Assembly: GCA_020446665.1 (NCBI GenBank)
Contig: JAGREF010000049.1
Location: forward strand, 1-5,221
Origin: Sphingomonadaceae bacterium
Lineage (GTDB): Bacteria; Pseudomonadota; Alphaproteobacteria; Sphingomonadales; Sphingomonadaceae
Length of the DNA: 5,221 nt
Reading direction: 5' to 3'
The position numbers and the translations under genes are program-made. Below, piece by piece: positions 1 to 5,156 of this stretch. Numbering within the stretch: position 1 is the first letter of the stretch; each line of letters begins with the position of its first letter. The notes beneath the pieces are model-generated. The model had not been told where the DNA came from and made no database searches. It worked only from the letters and a program-made list of their open reading frames with translations.

Positions 1-494
1 CCGTAATTGGCCTGGCCGAAATTGCCGAACAGGCCGGTGGAGCTGGCGGTCATCAGGATCCGGCCATAGGCCTGCTCGCGCATCGTGTCCCACACGGCCT
101 TGGTGACATAGGCGGAGCCAAGCAGGTGGACGCGGACAACAAATTCAAAGTCTTCCGGCGTCATTTTGGCAAAGCTCTTGTCGCGCAGCACGCCGGCATT
201 GTTGATCACGATATGGACGCCGCCCCATTTTTCCTTCGCCTTGGCGACCATTTCTTCCATCTGCCCACATTCAGTGACGGAGCCGCCATTGGCCATGGCT
301 TCGCCGCCCATCGCTTCGATTTCAGCGACCACCTGTGCGGCAGCGTCCGACGTGCCGGCGCCATCGCGCGAGCCGCCCAGATCGTTGACGACGACCTTGG
401 CCCCGCGACGCGCGAGTTCGAGTGCATATTCGCGGCCAAGCCCACCACCTGCGCCAGTAACAATGGCAACGCGATCCTTGAAAGAAATGGTCAT
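1..494 (-). CDS. SDR-family NAD(P)-dependent oxidoreductase, MFE-2/hydroxyacyl-CoA dehydrogenase-like, C-terminus cut by window edge
   Basis: The 164 visible residues form the N-terminal Rossmann half of a classical short-chain dehydrogenase. The cofactor motif TGAGGGLG is at residues 13-20. Asp38, in VVNDLGG after the second strand, is typical of NAD(H) preference. NNAG is at 98-101, and the catalytic Ser151 lies 13 residues before Tyr164, which is the last complete codon; the YxxxK lysine is outside the window. The NDLGGSRDGAG stretch and the GLFGNFGQANY stretch resemble the (3R)-hydroxyacyl-CoA dehydrogenase domain of peroxisomal-type multifunctional enzyme 2, so a role in acyl-CoA or related hydroxy-compound oxidation is plausible; the substrate is inferred only. 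The start is supported by GGAGA about 7 nt upstream of the ATG. It lies 102 nt downstream of gph on the same strand, so co-transcription is possible but not shown. The length cannot be judged because the gene runs off the edge. Confidence 0.9.
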   Translation of the reverse strand, partial: MTISFKDRVAIVTGAGGGLGREYALELARRGAKVVVNDLGGSRDGAGTSDAAAQVVAEIEAMGGEAMANGGSVTECGQMEEMVAKAKEKWGGVHIVINNAGVLRDKSFAKMTPEDFEFVVRVHLLGSAYVTKAVWDTMREQAYGRILMTASSTGLFGNFGQANY

Positions 495-596
495 TGGGTC
501 TCTCCGAAAGGTTGGAATTCTGCGAGTTGCGGGGCGGATTGGCATGTTAGGGCAGGGCTTGCAACTGCCCCTGATTTAAGCCGCGATGCCGTAGCG

Positions 597-1277
597 TCAG
601 CCTGCCTGGCCAAGCCGCTCCAGCGTTGGAACCAGCGCGTCATAATGGTCGATCACGGCATCGGCACCAAGCTCTTGTGCGAAGCGATCATTGAATCCGA
701 AGCTGACCGCGATGGAGCGCACATTAGCAGCTCTGGCCGCGTCAATGTCATAGGTTGTGTCACCGACAAAGGCGAAGCGGGTCGAGCCGGTCTGCGCCAT
801 CGCTTCCAGCAACGGATCCGGCTGCGGCTTGGAGCGTCCGGGGCCGAGCGTGTCGCCGCCCAGAATGCAGGCAAAGCGGCCGGTTAGATCAAGCTGACCC
901 AGCAGATCGCGCGCAAGGGCTTCGAACTTGTTGGTCACCACCGCCAGCTTCACGCCGCGTTTTGCCAGCACATCCAGTGCGTCCAGACAACCGGGATAGG
1001 GCCGCGAATGGACCGCGATATTGGCGCGATAATGGGCCAGAAGCTCCGCATATATCGCGTCGAACTCGTCCTGCGGAATGCCACCTTGTGCTTCGAAAGC
1101 GCGCCACAACATGCGCTTGGCCCCGCCGCCGATGAGGTTCGCCATACCTTCAATCGGCATTTCCGGCCGCCCGGCAAAGCGCAGCGCATGGTTCACCGCT
1201 TCACCCAGATCGCGGCTGGTATCCAGCAGCGTACCGTCGAGGTCGAACCCGACACAATCGAAAGGAAAATCGCTCAT
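597..1277 (-). CDS. gph: phosphoglycolate phosphatase (HAD superfamily hydrolase)
   Basis: This 226-residue protein has the four HAD motifs in order. Motif I is DLDGT at 12-16 (nucleophile Asp12, acid/base Asp14). Motif II is VVTN with Thr115, motif III is Lys150 in KPQPDP, and motif IV is VGDTTYD with Asp173 and Asp177 for magnesium. A helical cap lies between motifs I and II (about 20-90), as in subfamily IA. Family knowledge assigns it to 2-phosphoglycolate hydrolysis, which clears the product of repair of oxidised DNA ends and, in some lineages, of RubisCO oxygenation. Related HAD phosphatases share the same motifs, so substrate specificity is not proven. The chosen ATG gives the conserved start MSDFPFDCVGFDLDGT. 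Its ribosome binding site is poor: a GGGG run sits almost against the ATG and there is no spaced AGGAG. The frame stays open far upstream, but only as antisense of glmU. It is divergent from glmU and upstream of the SDR gene. Confidence 0.88.
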   Translation of the reverse strand: MSDFPFDCVGFDLDGTLLDTSRDLGEAVNHALRFAGRPEMPIEGMANLIGGGAKRMLWRAFEAQGGIPQDEFDAIYAELLAHYRANIAVHSRPYPGCLDALDVLAKRGVKLAVVTNKFEALARDLLGQLDLTGRFACILGGDTLGPGRSKPQPDPLLEAMAQTGSTRFAFVGDTTYDIDAARAANVRSIAVSFGFNDRFAQELGADAVIDHYDALVPTLERLGQAG

Positions 1278-1337
1278 GCCCCGCGCAGTGACGGAACATT
1301 CTTCAAACGGCAAGGAATTGGTGGCATGGAGCGGCGC
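1278..1337. promoter_or_regulatory. divergent gph/glmU upstream region
   Basis: Only 60 bp separate the gph ATG from the preferred glmU ATG, and 48 bp if glmU starts at 1326. Promoters for both genes must overlap here or lie inside the opposing coding sequence. For glmU, AAGGA at 1312-1316 and GGAG at 1328-1331 are candidate Shine-Dalgarno sequences. I could not find a convincing -35/-10 pair on either strand, so this entry marks a location and not a mapped promoter. Confidence 0.35.
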
Positions 1338-2693
1338 ATGAGTGAAATCGCTGCCATCATCCTTGCCGCGGGCAAGGGTACCCGCATGAAAAGTGACCTG
1401 CACAAGGTCCTCCACCCCATTGCCGGCCGGGCCATGCTCGATCATCTGATGGCTTCGGTGGCCGAGCTGGAACCGGCCCGGCAGGTCGTCGTGGTCGGCA
1501 GCGGGCGCGAACAGATCGAAGCGGCGGTGACAGGCCGGGCTGAAACCTGCCTGCAGGAACCGCAACTGGGCACAGGCCATGCCGTGCAGCAGGCAGAGGG
1601 CGCTTTGGCCGGTTTTTCGGGCGATGTGCTGATCCTCTATGGCGACGTGCCCTTTGTCAGCGCAGATACGATGCGCGCCATGATCGAGCGGCTGCATGGG
1701 GCAGACAATCCCGCCGTGGTCGTGCTCGGTTTCGAGCCGGAAGACACACTGCAATATGGCCGGGTGATCGCGGACCAGACCGGCAGCATTGCCAAGATGG
1801 TCGAATTCAAGGACGCTACCGAGGCAGAGCGTGCTTGCCGCCTGTGCAATTCCGGCCTGATGGCCGCGCGCAGCGAGGATTTGTTCGCGCTGCTGGCCCG
1901 CGTGGGTAACGACAATGCACAGGGCGAATATTACCTGCCCGACATCGTCAATATCGCCATTGCCGACGGACGCATTTGCGCGGCCGTAACCACCGCCGAT
2001 CCGGACGAAGTGGCCGGGATCAACAGCCGCGCGGAACTGGCCGAGGCAGAGGGCCGCTGGCAGCAGAAGCGCCGGGCACAGGCGATGGCCGATGGTGTCT
2101 CGCTGATTGCCCCGGAAACGGTCTTTTTCAGCCATGACACTGTGCTGGGCCGCGATGTGACCGTGGAACCCAATGTCGTGTTCGGCCCGGGGGTGACCGT
2201 GGCCGACCATGTGACCATCCACGCCTTCAGCCATCTCGAAGGCGCCACGCTGCATGAAAAGGCCGAGATCGGCCCCTATGCCCGCCTGCGCCCCGGTGCG
2301 GTGCTGGAAGAAGGGGCCAAGATCGGCAATTTCGTGGAGATGAAGAAGGCTGTGCTGGGCAAGGGGGCCAAGGCCAACCACCTGACCTATCTCGGCGATG
2401 CGGAAGTGGGGGCAGGGGCCAATATCGGTGCTGGTACGATCACCTGCAATTATGATGGCTATTTCAAGCACAAGACCGTGATTGGCGCGCGGGCCTTTAT
2501 CGGGTCGAACAGCGCCCTGATCGCCCCGGTGACAATCGGCGCAGATGCCATTGTCGCTGCCGGTAGTGCGGTCAGCCGGGACGTTGCCGATGGCGATCTG
2601 CGCATGGTGCGCGGCGAGCAGATCGTGAAGCCGGGCTGGGCCGACCGTTTCCATGACGCGATGAAAAAGAAGAAGGCTGCTGCCAAGAAGTGA
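1338..2693 (+). CDS. glmU: bifunctional UDP-N-acetylglucosamine pyrophosphorylase / glucosamine-1-phosphate N-acetyltransferase
   Basis: This 451-residue cytosolic enzyme acetylates GlcN-1-P with acetyl-CoA and then uridylates it to UDP-GlcNAc, the precursor of peptidoglycan and LPS. The N-terminal nucleotidyltransferase domain (about 1-230) shows LAAGKGTRM at 9-17, Lys23, Gln73, GTGHA at 78-82, and the metal ligands Asp103 (YGDVP) and Asn229 (GINSR). From about 250 a left-handed beta-helix of hexapeptide repeats forms the acetyltransferase. Residues matching the E. coli active site are Arg318, Lys336, catalytic His348 (NHLTYLGD), Tyr351, Asn362 and Lys377. Length is normal for the family. 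It ends in a lysine-rich tail, KKKKAAAKK. Two starts are possible. I prefer the ATG at 1338 (MSEIAAIILAAGKG) because family members usually begin here, with GGAG 6 nt upstream. The in-frame ATG at 1326 would add MERR and has AAGGA 9 nt upstream. It is divergent from gph. Confidence 0.96.
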   Translation: MSEIAAIILAAGKGTRMKSDLHKVLHPIAGRAMLDHLMASVAELEPARQVVVVGSGREQIEAAVTGRAETCLQEPQLGTGHAVQQAEGALAGFSGDVLILYGDVPFVSADTMRAMIERLHGADNPAVVVLGFEPEDTLQYGRVIADQTGSIAKMVEFKDATEAERACRLCNSGLMAARSEDLFALLARVGNDNAQGEYYLPDIVNIAIADGRICAAVTTADPDEVAGINSRAELAEAEGRWQQKRRAQAMADGVSLIAPETVFFSHDTVLGRDVTVEPNVVFGPGVTVADHVTIHAFSHLEGATLHEKAEIGPYARLRPGAVLEEGAKIGNFVEMKKAVLGKGAKANHLTYLGDAEVGAGANIGAGTITCNYDGYFKHKTVIGARAFIGSNSALIAPVTIGADAIVAAGSAVSRDVADGDLRMVRGEQIVKPGWADRFHDAMKKKKAAAKK

Positions 2694-2744
2694 GCGCTGC
2701 CGCCTTGTATGGCGCGTTCCGCTGCTGACCGCGATAAACAGGCT

Positions 2745-2777
2745 GGGCGGATTGGCTCAGGCGTGTAATGTCCGCCC
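2745..2777 (+). terminator. possible weak hairpin downstream of glmU
   Basis: GGGCGGA at 2745-2751 is perfectly complementary to TCCGCCC at 2771-2777. This gives a 7-bp GC-rich stem with a 19-nt loop, 51 nt after the glmU stop, followed by TTCATTTGAG. The loop is long and the T-tract poor, so it may be a weak terminator, a leader structure of the lipoprotein gene or chance. The stem ends 20 nt before the next start codon and just upstream of its ribosome binding site. Confidence 0.25.
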
Positions 2778-2797
2778 TTCATTTGAGGGGGAAAATC

Positions 2798-3448
2798 ATG
2801 CGAAAATTTGCCAGCCTTTTGATCCTGACCAGCCTGGCCGCGTGTCAGGCCGAACCGGAAGCGGAACAGGCAGAAATGGCTGGCGCGCCGGACGCTGTGG
2901 CAGAAGCGGCTGATCCGGCGAAGGAAGCGGCCTCCACCGATCCGGCAGCCGAAGATGCTGACAAGGCCAATGCCGAAGCGATAGATTCTGCCCGCGAGAC
3001 TGCGGCAGCGGCAGCTTGCGGATCAGCCGACAAGGCGATTTTTGCCTGCAAGGTGAAGAACGGAAAGACACTGGCCGTCTGCGCAAGTGATGATGGCAAG
3101 GCTGAATATCGCTATGGCGGGGATAAGCCGGAGCTGGTCCTTTCCGGGGGCAGCTGGGCCAGCGTCCCCTATTCCGGCGGTGGCGAGCAGCAGATACGCT
3201 TCACCAGCGGCGATACCAGCTACATCGTCTTCAGCCGCATGATCCGGACCAGTTTCGATCCCGGCAAGCCGAATGAACCGGCCATCAGTGATGGCGTCAT
3301 CGTGCTGCGCGGGGAGAAGTTTCAGGCCATGCAGCTGTGCAATGATGCGAGCGCAACCCCGGTCAATTATGACGCGGCAGAGCGTTTCCTTGCGCCAGCC
3401 GAGGGGCTGTTCACTGAGGAGACAATACGCGCTGATCCGGATGACTGA
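2798..3448 (+). CDS. putative lipoprotein of unknown function with Ala/Glu/Asp-rich linker
   Basis: I do not recognise a named function for this 216-residue protein. Its signal peptide MRKFASLLILTSLAAC has a lipobox LAAC with the lipidated cysteine at 16. Residue +2 is Gln and not Asp, which by the E. coli Lol rule suggests outer-membrane sorting. Residues 17-73 are low-complexity and rich in Ala, Glu, Asp and Pro, probably a flexible tether. The folded part (about 74-205) contains ACKVKNGKTLAVCAS, YRYGGDKPELVL, a glycine-rich SGGGEQQIRFTSGD and DGVIVLRGEKFQAMQLC. It resembles an uncharacterised periplasmic beta-rich family found in many proteobacteria, recalled from pattern only. Cys74, Cys84, Cys95 and Cys181 could form two disulfides. 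The start is fixed by GAGGGG at 2785-2790, 7 nt upstream of the ATG; an earlier in-frame ATG at 2768 would put nine residues in front of the signal peptide. Its end overlaps the HNH gene by 8 bp. Confidence 0.82.
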   Translation: MRKFASLLILTSLAACQAEPEAEQAEMAGAPDAVAEAADPAKEAASTDPAAEDADKANAEAIDSARETAAAAACGSADKAIFACKVKNGKTLAVCASDDGKAEYRYGGDKPELVLSGGSWASVPYSGGGEQQIRFTSGDTSYIVFSRMIRTSFDPGKPNEPAISDGVIVLRGEKFQAMQLCNDASATPVNYDAAERFLAPAEGLFTEETIRADPDD

Positions 3449-3731
3449 TCCGCAAGCCTGCTGGTTGTGCGAACGCCCCTTTGACAGCCTGACGGAATGG
3501 CATCATCCCGTCCCGCGATCGAAAAAGGGCAAGCGCAAGGTGGCGATCCATCCGATCTGCCACGAGGCGATTCATCGGGCCTATACCAATTCCCAGCTGG
3601 CCCGGATGGGCGAGGACCGGACGGCCATTCTTGCCCATCCTGACATCGCCAAATTCGTGGAATGGGTGAAAGACAAGCCGCCCGACTTTCACGCACCGAC
3701 CTATTCAGGGGGCCATGGCCGGCGTCGATGA
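3441..3731 (+). CDS. small stand-alone HNH endonuclease-like protein
   Basis: This 96-residue protein is little more than one HNH/beta-beta-alpha-metal fold. A zinc knuckle half CWLC is at 7-10. The His pair HHPVPRSKKGK begins at 21-22, with His22 the likely general base. The final IHPICHEAIH at 36-45 supplies His37, Cys40, His41 and His45. The usual second CxxC appears here as H37-x2-C40, so the structural zinc would be held by Cys3His if it is present. The tail AILAHPDIAKFVEWVKDK (62-79) matches the C-terminal helix seen in small HNH proteins of unknown role in many bacteria. Nuclease activity is inferred from the family, not shown. The ATG overlaps the lipoprotein stop by 8 bp, suggesting translational coupling. 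The nearest purine-rich site, GAGGAG at 3416-3421, is 19 nt away, too far for a normal ribosome binding site. No partner such as a methylase or phage gene lies nearby. Confidence 0.82.
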   Translation: MTDPQACWLCERPFDSLTEWHHPVPRSKKGKRKVAIHPICHEAIHRAYTNSQLARMGEDRTAILAHPDIAKFVEWVKDKPPDFHAPTYSGGHGRRR

Positions 3732-3779
3732 AAGCGGGCGGTTGAGGATACCGTTGACCTTCCGGAACCAGGAGGAAGA

Positions 3780-4034
3780 TCAGGCAGTTTCCATTTCCCT
3801 GCTCTTGGCGGCAGGGTTGGTGGATGTCTTGCGATCAACATCGCGTTCCCATTCGTCGAATTCGCGGCGGCTGAGCAGATAGCGCCAGCGCGCTTCGTCG
3901 AATGTGATCAACTGTTCCCGAACAGCCCTTACGACCTCTTCCTTCCGCTGGGCAGACCAGTGGACATCATAGGAACGTGGCAGGCCGGCAGACTTGATCC
4001 GGTCAGCGATGGACAGGGTGCGAGCATCAGACAT
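3780..4034 (-). CDS. DUF1153 / SciP-family small protein (divergent paralogue)
   Basis: This 84-residue protein carries the core of the DUF1153 family. HWSAQRKEEVVRAVREQLIT (25-44) followed by FDEARWRYLLSRREFDEWERDVDR (45-68) matches the family pattern RW-x-RRKAEVVxAV-x-GLLS-x-EA-x-RY-x-LS-x-EEF-x-W, a helix-turn-helix-like fold. In Caulobacter the founding member SciP is a small inhibitor of the cell-cycle regulator CtrA. This copy departs from SciP in two ways: the conserved Cys/Glu of EACERY is replaced (EARWRY), and the usual C-terminal HG-x-x-LR-x-TR-x-Q-x-YR stretch is replaced by a polar tail (KTSTNPAAKSREMETA). It is therefore more likely a second paralogue than the SciP orthologue; a role in CtrA control is inference. 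The start has a strong AAGGAG (complement of 4043-4048), 8 nt upstream. It is convergent with the HNH gene (48-bp gap) and divergent from the DUF6265 gene. Confidence 0.8.
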   Translation of the reverse strand: MSDARTLSIADRIKSAGLPRSYDVHWSAQRKEEVVRAVREQLITFDEARWRYLLSRREFDEWERDVDRKTSTNPAAKSREMETA

Positions 4035-4083
4035 GGGTCTTTCTCCTTTCGCCCCCTGACAGGCCGAATCTTGCTGACGAGGC

Positions 4084-4098
4084 TTAATTCCACCTTGA
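4084..4098. promoter_or_regulatory. candidate CtrA-type binding box
   Basis: TTAATTCCACCTTGA reads as TTAA-N7-TTGA, one base off the alphaproteobacterial CtrA consensus TTAA-N7-TTAA. It lies 50-64 bp upstream of the DUF1153 start, a workable position for activation in that direction, and over 100 bp upstream of the DUF6265 start. A short AT-containing match of this kind can occur by chance, though it is less expected in GC-rich DNA. No good -10 element was seen. The 172-bp divergent region (4035-4206) also holds a 6-bp inverted repeat at 4115-4130. Confidence 0.28.
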
Positions 4099-4206
4099 GA
4101 AATATGGGGAATCGTCGCTTTACCAAGCGAGGTGAGGGCTGGGCGCGATGAAGCGTTTGCCTGCCTCCCCGAAAGCGCGCAGATTACCCGGCAGGAGGAT
4201 TCGAAT

Positions 4207-4686
4207 ATGCGCCATGTTCTTCTTGCTGCCGGACTTGGACTGATAGCCAGCCCGCTTGCGGCCGAAACCGCCGGGCCTGACGTTCCGGGCTGGATGGCTG
4301 GCTGCTGGGAAGATGAGCGGGAGGACCAGCGCGTTGTGGAATGCTGGACCGTGCCGGAAGGCGGCATGATGCTGGGCAGCGCGCAGACGATCATGAATGG
4401 CCAGACGGTGTTCTGGGAAGCCATGCAGATCATCAAGGATGACGAGGATGAGGATGGCCCCGCCATTCCGCTCGCCATGTGGGTCTCACCCAATGGGGAC
4501 GGGCGCTATCGCTTCAACTGGGTCGAATCGGAGGAAGACGGGCTGACCTTCATCTTTGCGGCCAATGATTACCCGCAAGAGATCCGGTACTGGCAGGATG
4601 GCGAGCTGATGCAGGCCGAAATCTCGCAAATGGATGGCAGTCGGGTGATGCGCTGGACCTATCGCCGGATGGGCAGCAGCGACTGA
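4207..4686 (+). CDS. exported DUF6265-like protein
   Basis: This is a 159-residue protein of unknown biochemical role. MRHVLLAAGLGLIASPLAA is a typical signal peptide, with cleavage probable near residue 19, so the product is periplasmic or secreted. The mature part follows the DUF6265 pattern. GWMAGCWE (28-35) comes first, then VECWTVPEGGMMLGSAQTI (44-62), VFWEAMQI (68-75), FIFAANDYPQEIRYWQDGE (115-133), AEIS (137-140) and a closing RWTYRRM (149-155). A ten-stranded lipocalin-like beta barrel is plausible but inferred. Cys33 and Cys46 could form a disulfide. An acidic run DDEDED sits at 78-83. The start is decided by a near-perfect AGGAGG at 4193-4198, 8 nt upstream; the frame is open upstream to 4132, but that start would bury the signal peptide. 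A hairpin terminator follows 12 nt after the stop. Confidence 0.85.
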   Translation: MRHVLLAAGLGLIASPLAAETAGPDVPGWMAGCWEDEREDQRVVECWTVPEGGMMLGSAQTIMNGQTVFWEAMQIIKDDEDEDGPAIPLAMWVSPNGDGRYRFNWVESEEDGLTFIFAANDYPQEIRYWQDGELMQAEISQMDGSRVMRWTYRRMGSSD

Positions 4687-4697
4687 CGCCCAATAAC

Positions 4698-4722
4698 AAG
4701 GGCGACCCGCAGGCCGCCCTTT
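4698..4722. terminator. bidirectional hairpin terminator between the DUF6265 gene and atpC
   Basis: The arm AAGGGCGACC (4698-4707), tetraloop CGCA, and the arm GGCCGCCCTT (4712-4721) form a 10-bp stem between convergent genes. Read on the plus strand it has one A-C mismatch and is followed by TTTCAATATCTT. Read on the minus strand the same position is a G-U wobble, so all ten pairs form, but only a weak GUUAUU follows. It lies 12 nt after the DUF6265 stop and 25 nt past the atpC stop, as expected for a shared terminator. Confidence 0.75.
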
Positions 4723-4746
4723 CAATATCTTGCGATGTGAAGCTAA

Positions 4747-5004
4747 TCAGCCTTCGACATGCTCCGCGAGGACGGTCAGGCCGTTATCGCCAACCTCAGC
4801 GAAACCGCCACGCACCTGAATTTCCTCCGGCGTGCCGCCTTCGGTCTTGTAGACCTGCACGGCACCGTCGCGGATGGTGGACATGAAAGGCGCGTGGCCT
4901 TCCAGCACACCGAACTCGCCTTCCGCACCGGGGACGACCACCATGTGGACGTCTTCCGAGCGGACGAGCTTTTCCGGTGTCACGAGTTCGAAATGCAATG
5001 CCAT
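4747..5004 (-). CDS. atpC: F1Fo ATP synthase epsilon subunit, short form
   Basis: This 85-residue protein is the epsilon subunit of the F1 central stalk, which sits with gamma on the c-ring and couples rotation to catalysis at the membrane. The sequence shows the N-terminal beta-sandwich: [10 protein letters not shown] (5-14), [19 protein letters not shown] (22-40) with the family's Pro25, Gly32, Gly36, His37 and Pro39, and [16 protein letters not shown] (66-81). The protein stops where that domain ends. The C-terminal two-helix domain (roughly residues 90-135 in E. coli), which can extend and inhibit ATP hydrolysis, is absent. The stop is clean and followed by a terminator, so this looks like a natural short form, as in other sphingomonads from memory, and not a truncation. 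It is downstream of atpD, separated by 152 bp that carry an inverted-repeat element. Confidence 0.95.
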   Translation of the reverse strand: MALHFELVTPEKLVRSEDVHMVVVPGAEGEFGVLEGHAPFMSTIRDGAVQVYKTEGGTPEEIQVRGGFAEVGDNGLTVLAEHVEG

Positions 5005-5011
5005 CTTTATA

Positions 5012-5018
5012 TTCCCTT
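5012..5018 (-). promoter_or_regulatory. atpC: atpC ribosome binding site just outside the repeat element
   Basis: The minus strand reads AAGGGAA here, with the GGGA core about 8 nt before the atpC ATG, and no other purine-rich site is available. It lies between the ATG and the edge of the 125-bp inverted-repeat element. Its GGGAA can pair with UUCCC transcribed from 5149-5153, on the far side of the element, which would extend the large stem across the ribosome binding site. Confidence 0.6.
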
Positions 5019-5021
5019 TAT

Positions 5022-5146
5022 CCCCTCTTCTTCAGAGGAGGGGCAGCGAGACTTGGCAGCTTGCTGCTTAGTCGCAGCAGGGTGGTGTGGGCGGCGCTCG
5101 CTGCGCTCGCCACCACCCCCCAACCCCCTCCTCTGAAGAAGAGGGG
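5022..5146. repeat. 125-bp palindromic intergenic element with 22-bp perfect terminal inverted repeats (MITE/REP-like)
   Basis: The left arm 5022-5043 starts CCCCTCTTCTTC and ends GAGGAGGGG. It is exactly complementary over 22 bp to the right arm 5125-5146. Each arm is itself almost self-complementary, able to fold alone as a 9-bp hairpin with a 4-nt loop. The interior holds further structure: TGCTGC/GCAGCA at 5062-5067 and 5074-5079, GGTGGTG/CACCACC at 5081-5087 and 5111-5117, a direct repeat GCGCTCGC at 5094-5101 and 5103-5110, and GCAGCGAG/CTCGCTGC at 5043-5050 and 5097-5104. No transposase is encoded and no clear target duplication flanks it. It fills most of the atpD-atpC gap, so it must be transcribed within the atp message. 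I recall similar C-rich palindromes between genes of sphingomonads, but copy number cannot be checked here. Confidence 0.82.
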
Positions 5147-5156
5147 GAGGGAAAGC

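Noticed and set aside
550..570. Hairpin GGGCAG/CTGCCC between gph and the SDR gene as a terminator
   Set aside because: The stem is only 6 bp with a 9-nt loop and there is no U-rich tail on the minus strand, so termination between the two genes is not supported.
126..887. Plus-strand open frame across the SDR and gph genes
   Set aside because: It is antisense to two genes with intact catalytic motifs, has no ribosome binding site or domain signal, and its composition is that of a shadow frame.
597..2654. A single minus-strand open frame of 685 codons running antisense through nearly all of glmU and into gph
   Set aside because: Only the gph part (from 1277 down) has recognisable HAD motifs. 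The upstream part is antisense of the clearly real glmU, rich in His/Gly/Ala and without any family signal, as expected for a stop-poor antisense frame in GC-rich DNA.
3416..3731. HNH gene as part of a restriction, retron or phage defence system
   Set aside because: The neighbours are a lipoprotein and a DUF1153 gene; no methylase, reverse transcriptase, helicase, phage gene or integrase is present in the window.
3758..3778. CTTCC/GGAAG repeat in the convergent gap between the HNH and DUF1153 genes as a terminator
   Set aside because: A 5-bp stem without a T-tract on either side is too weak to call.
4115..4130. Inverted repeat TCGCTT-TACC-AAGCGA in the DUF1153/DUF6265 divergent region
   Set aside because: A 6-bp stem is short enough to arise by chance. 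It has no T-tract for a terminator and no recognisable operator class; it is mentioned in the regulatory entry only.
4759..5136. Plus-strand open frame crossing atpC and the inverted-repeat element
   Set aside because: It is antisense to atpC and runs through the palindromic repeat; there is no start signal and no protein-like pattern.
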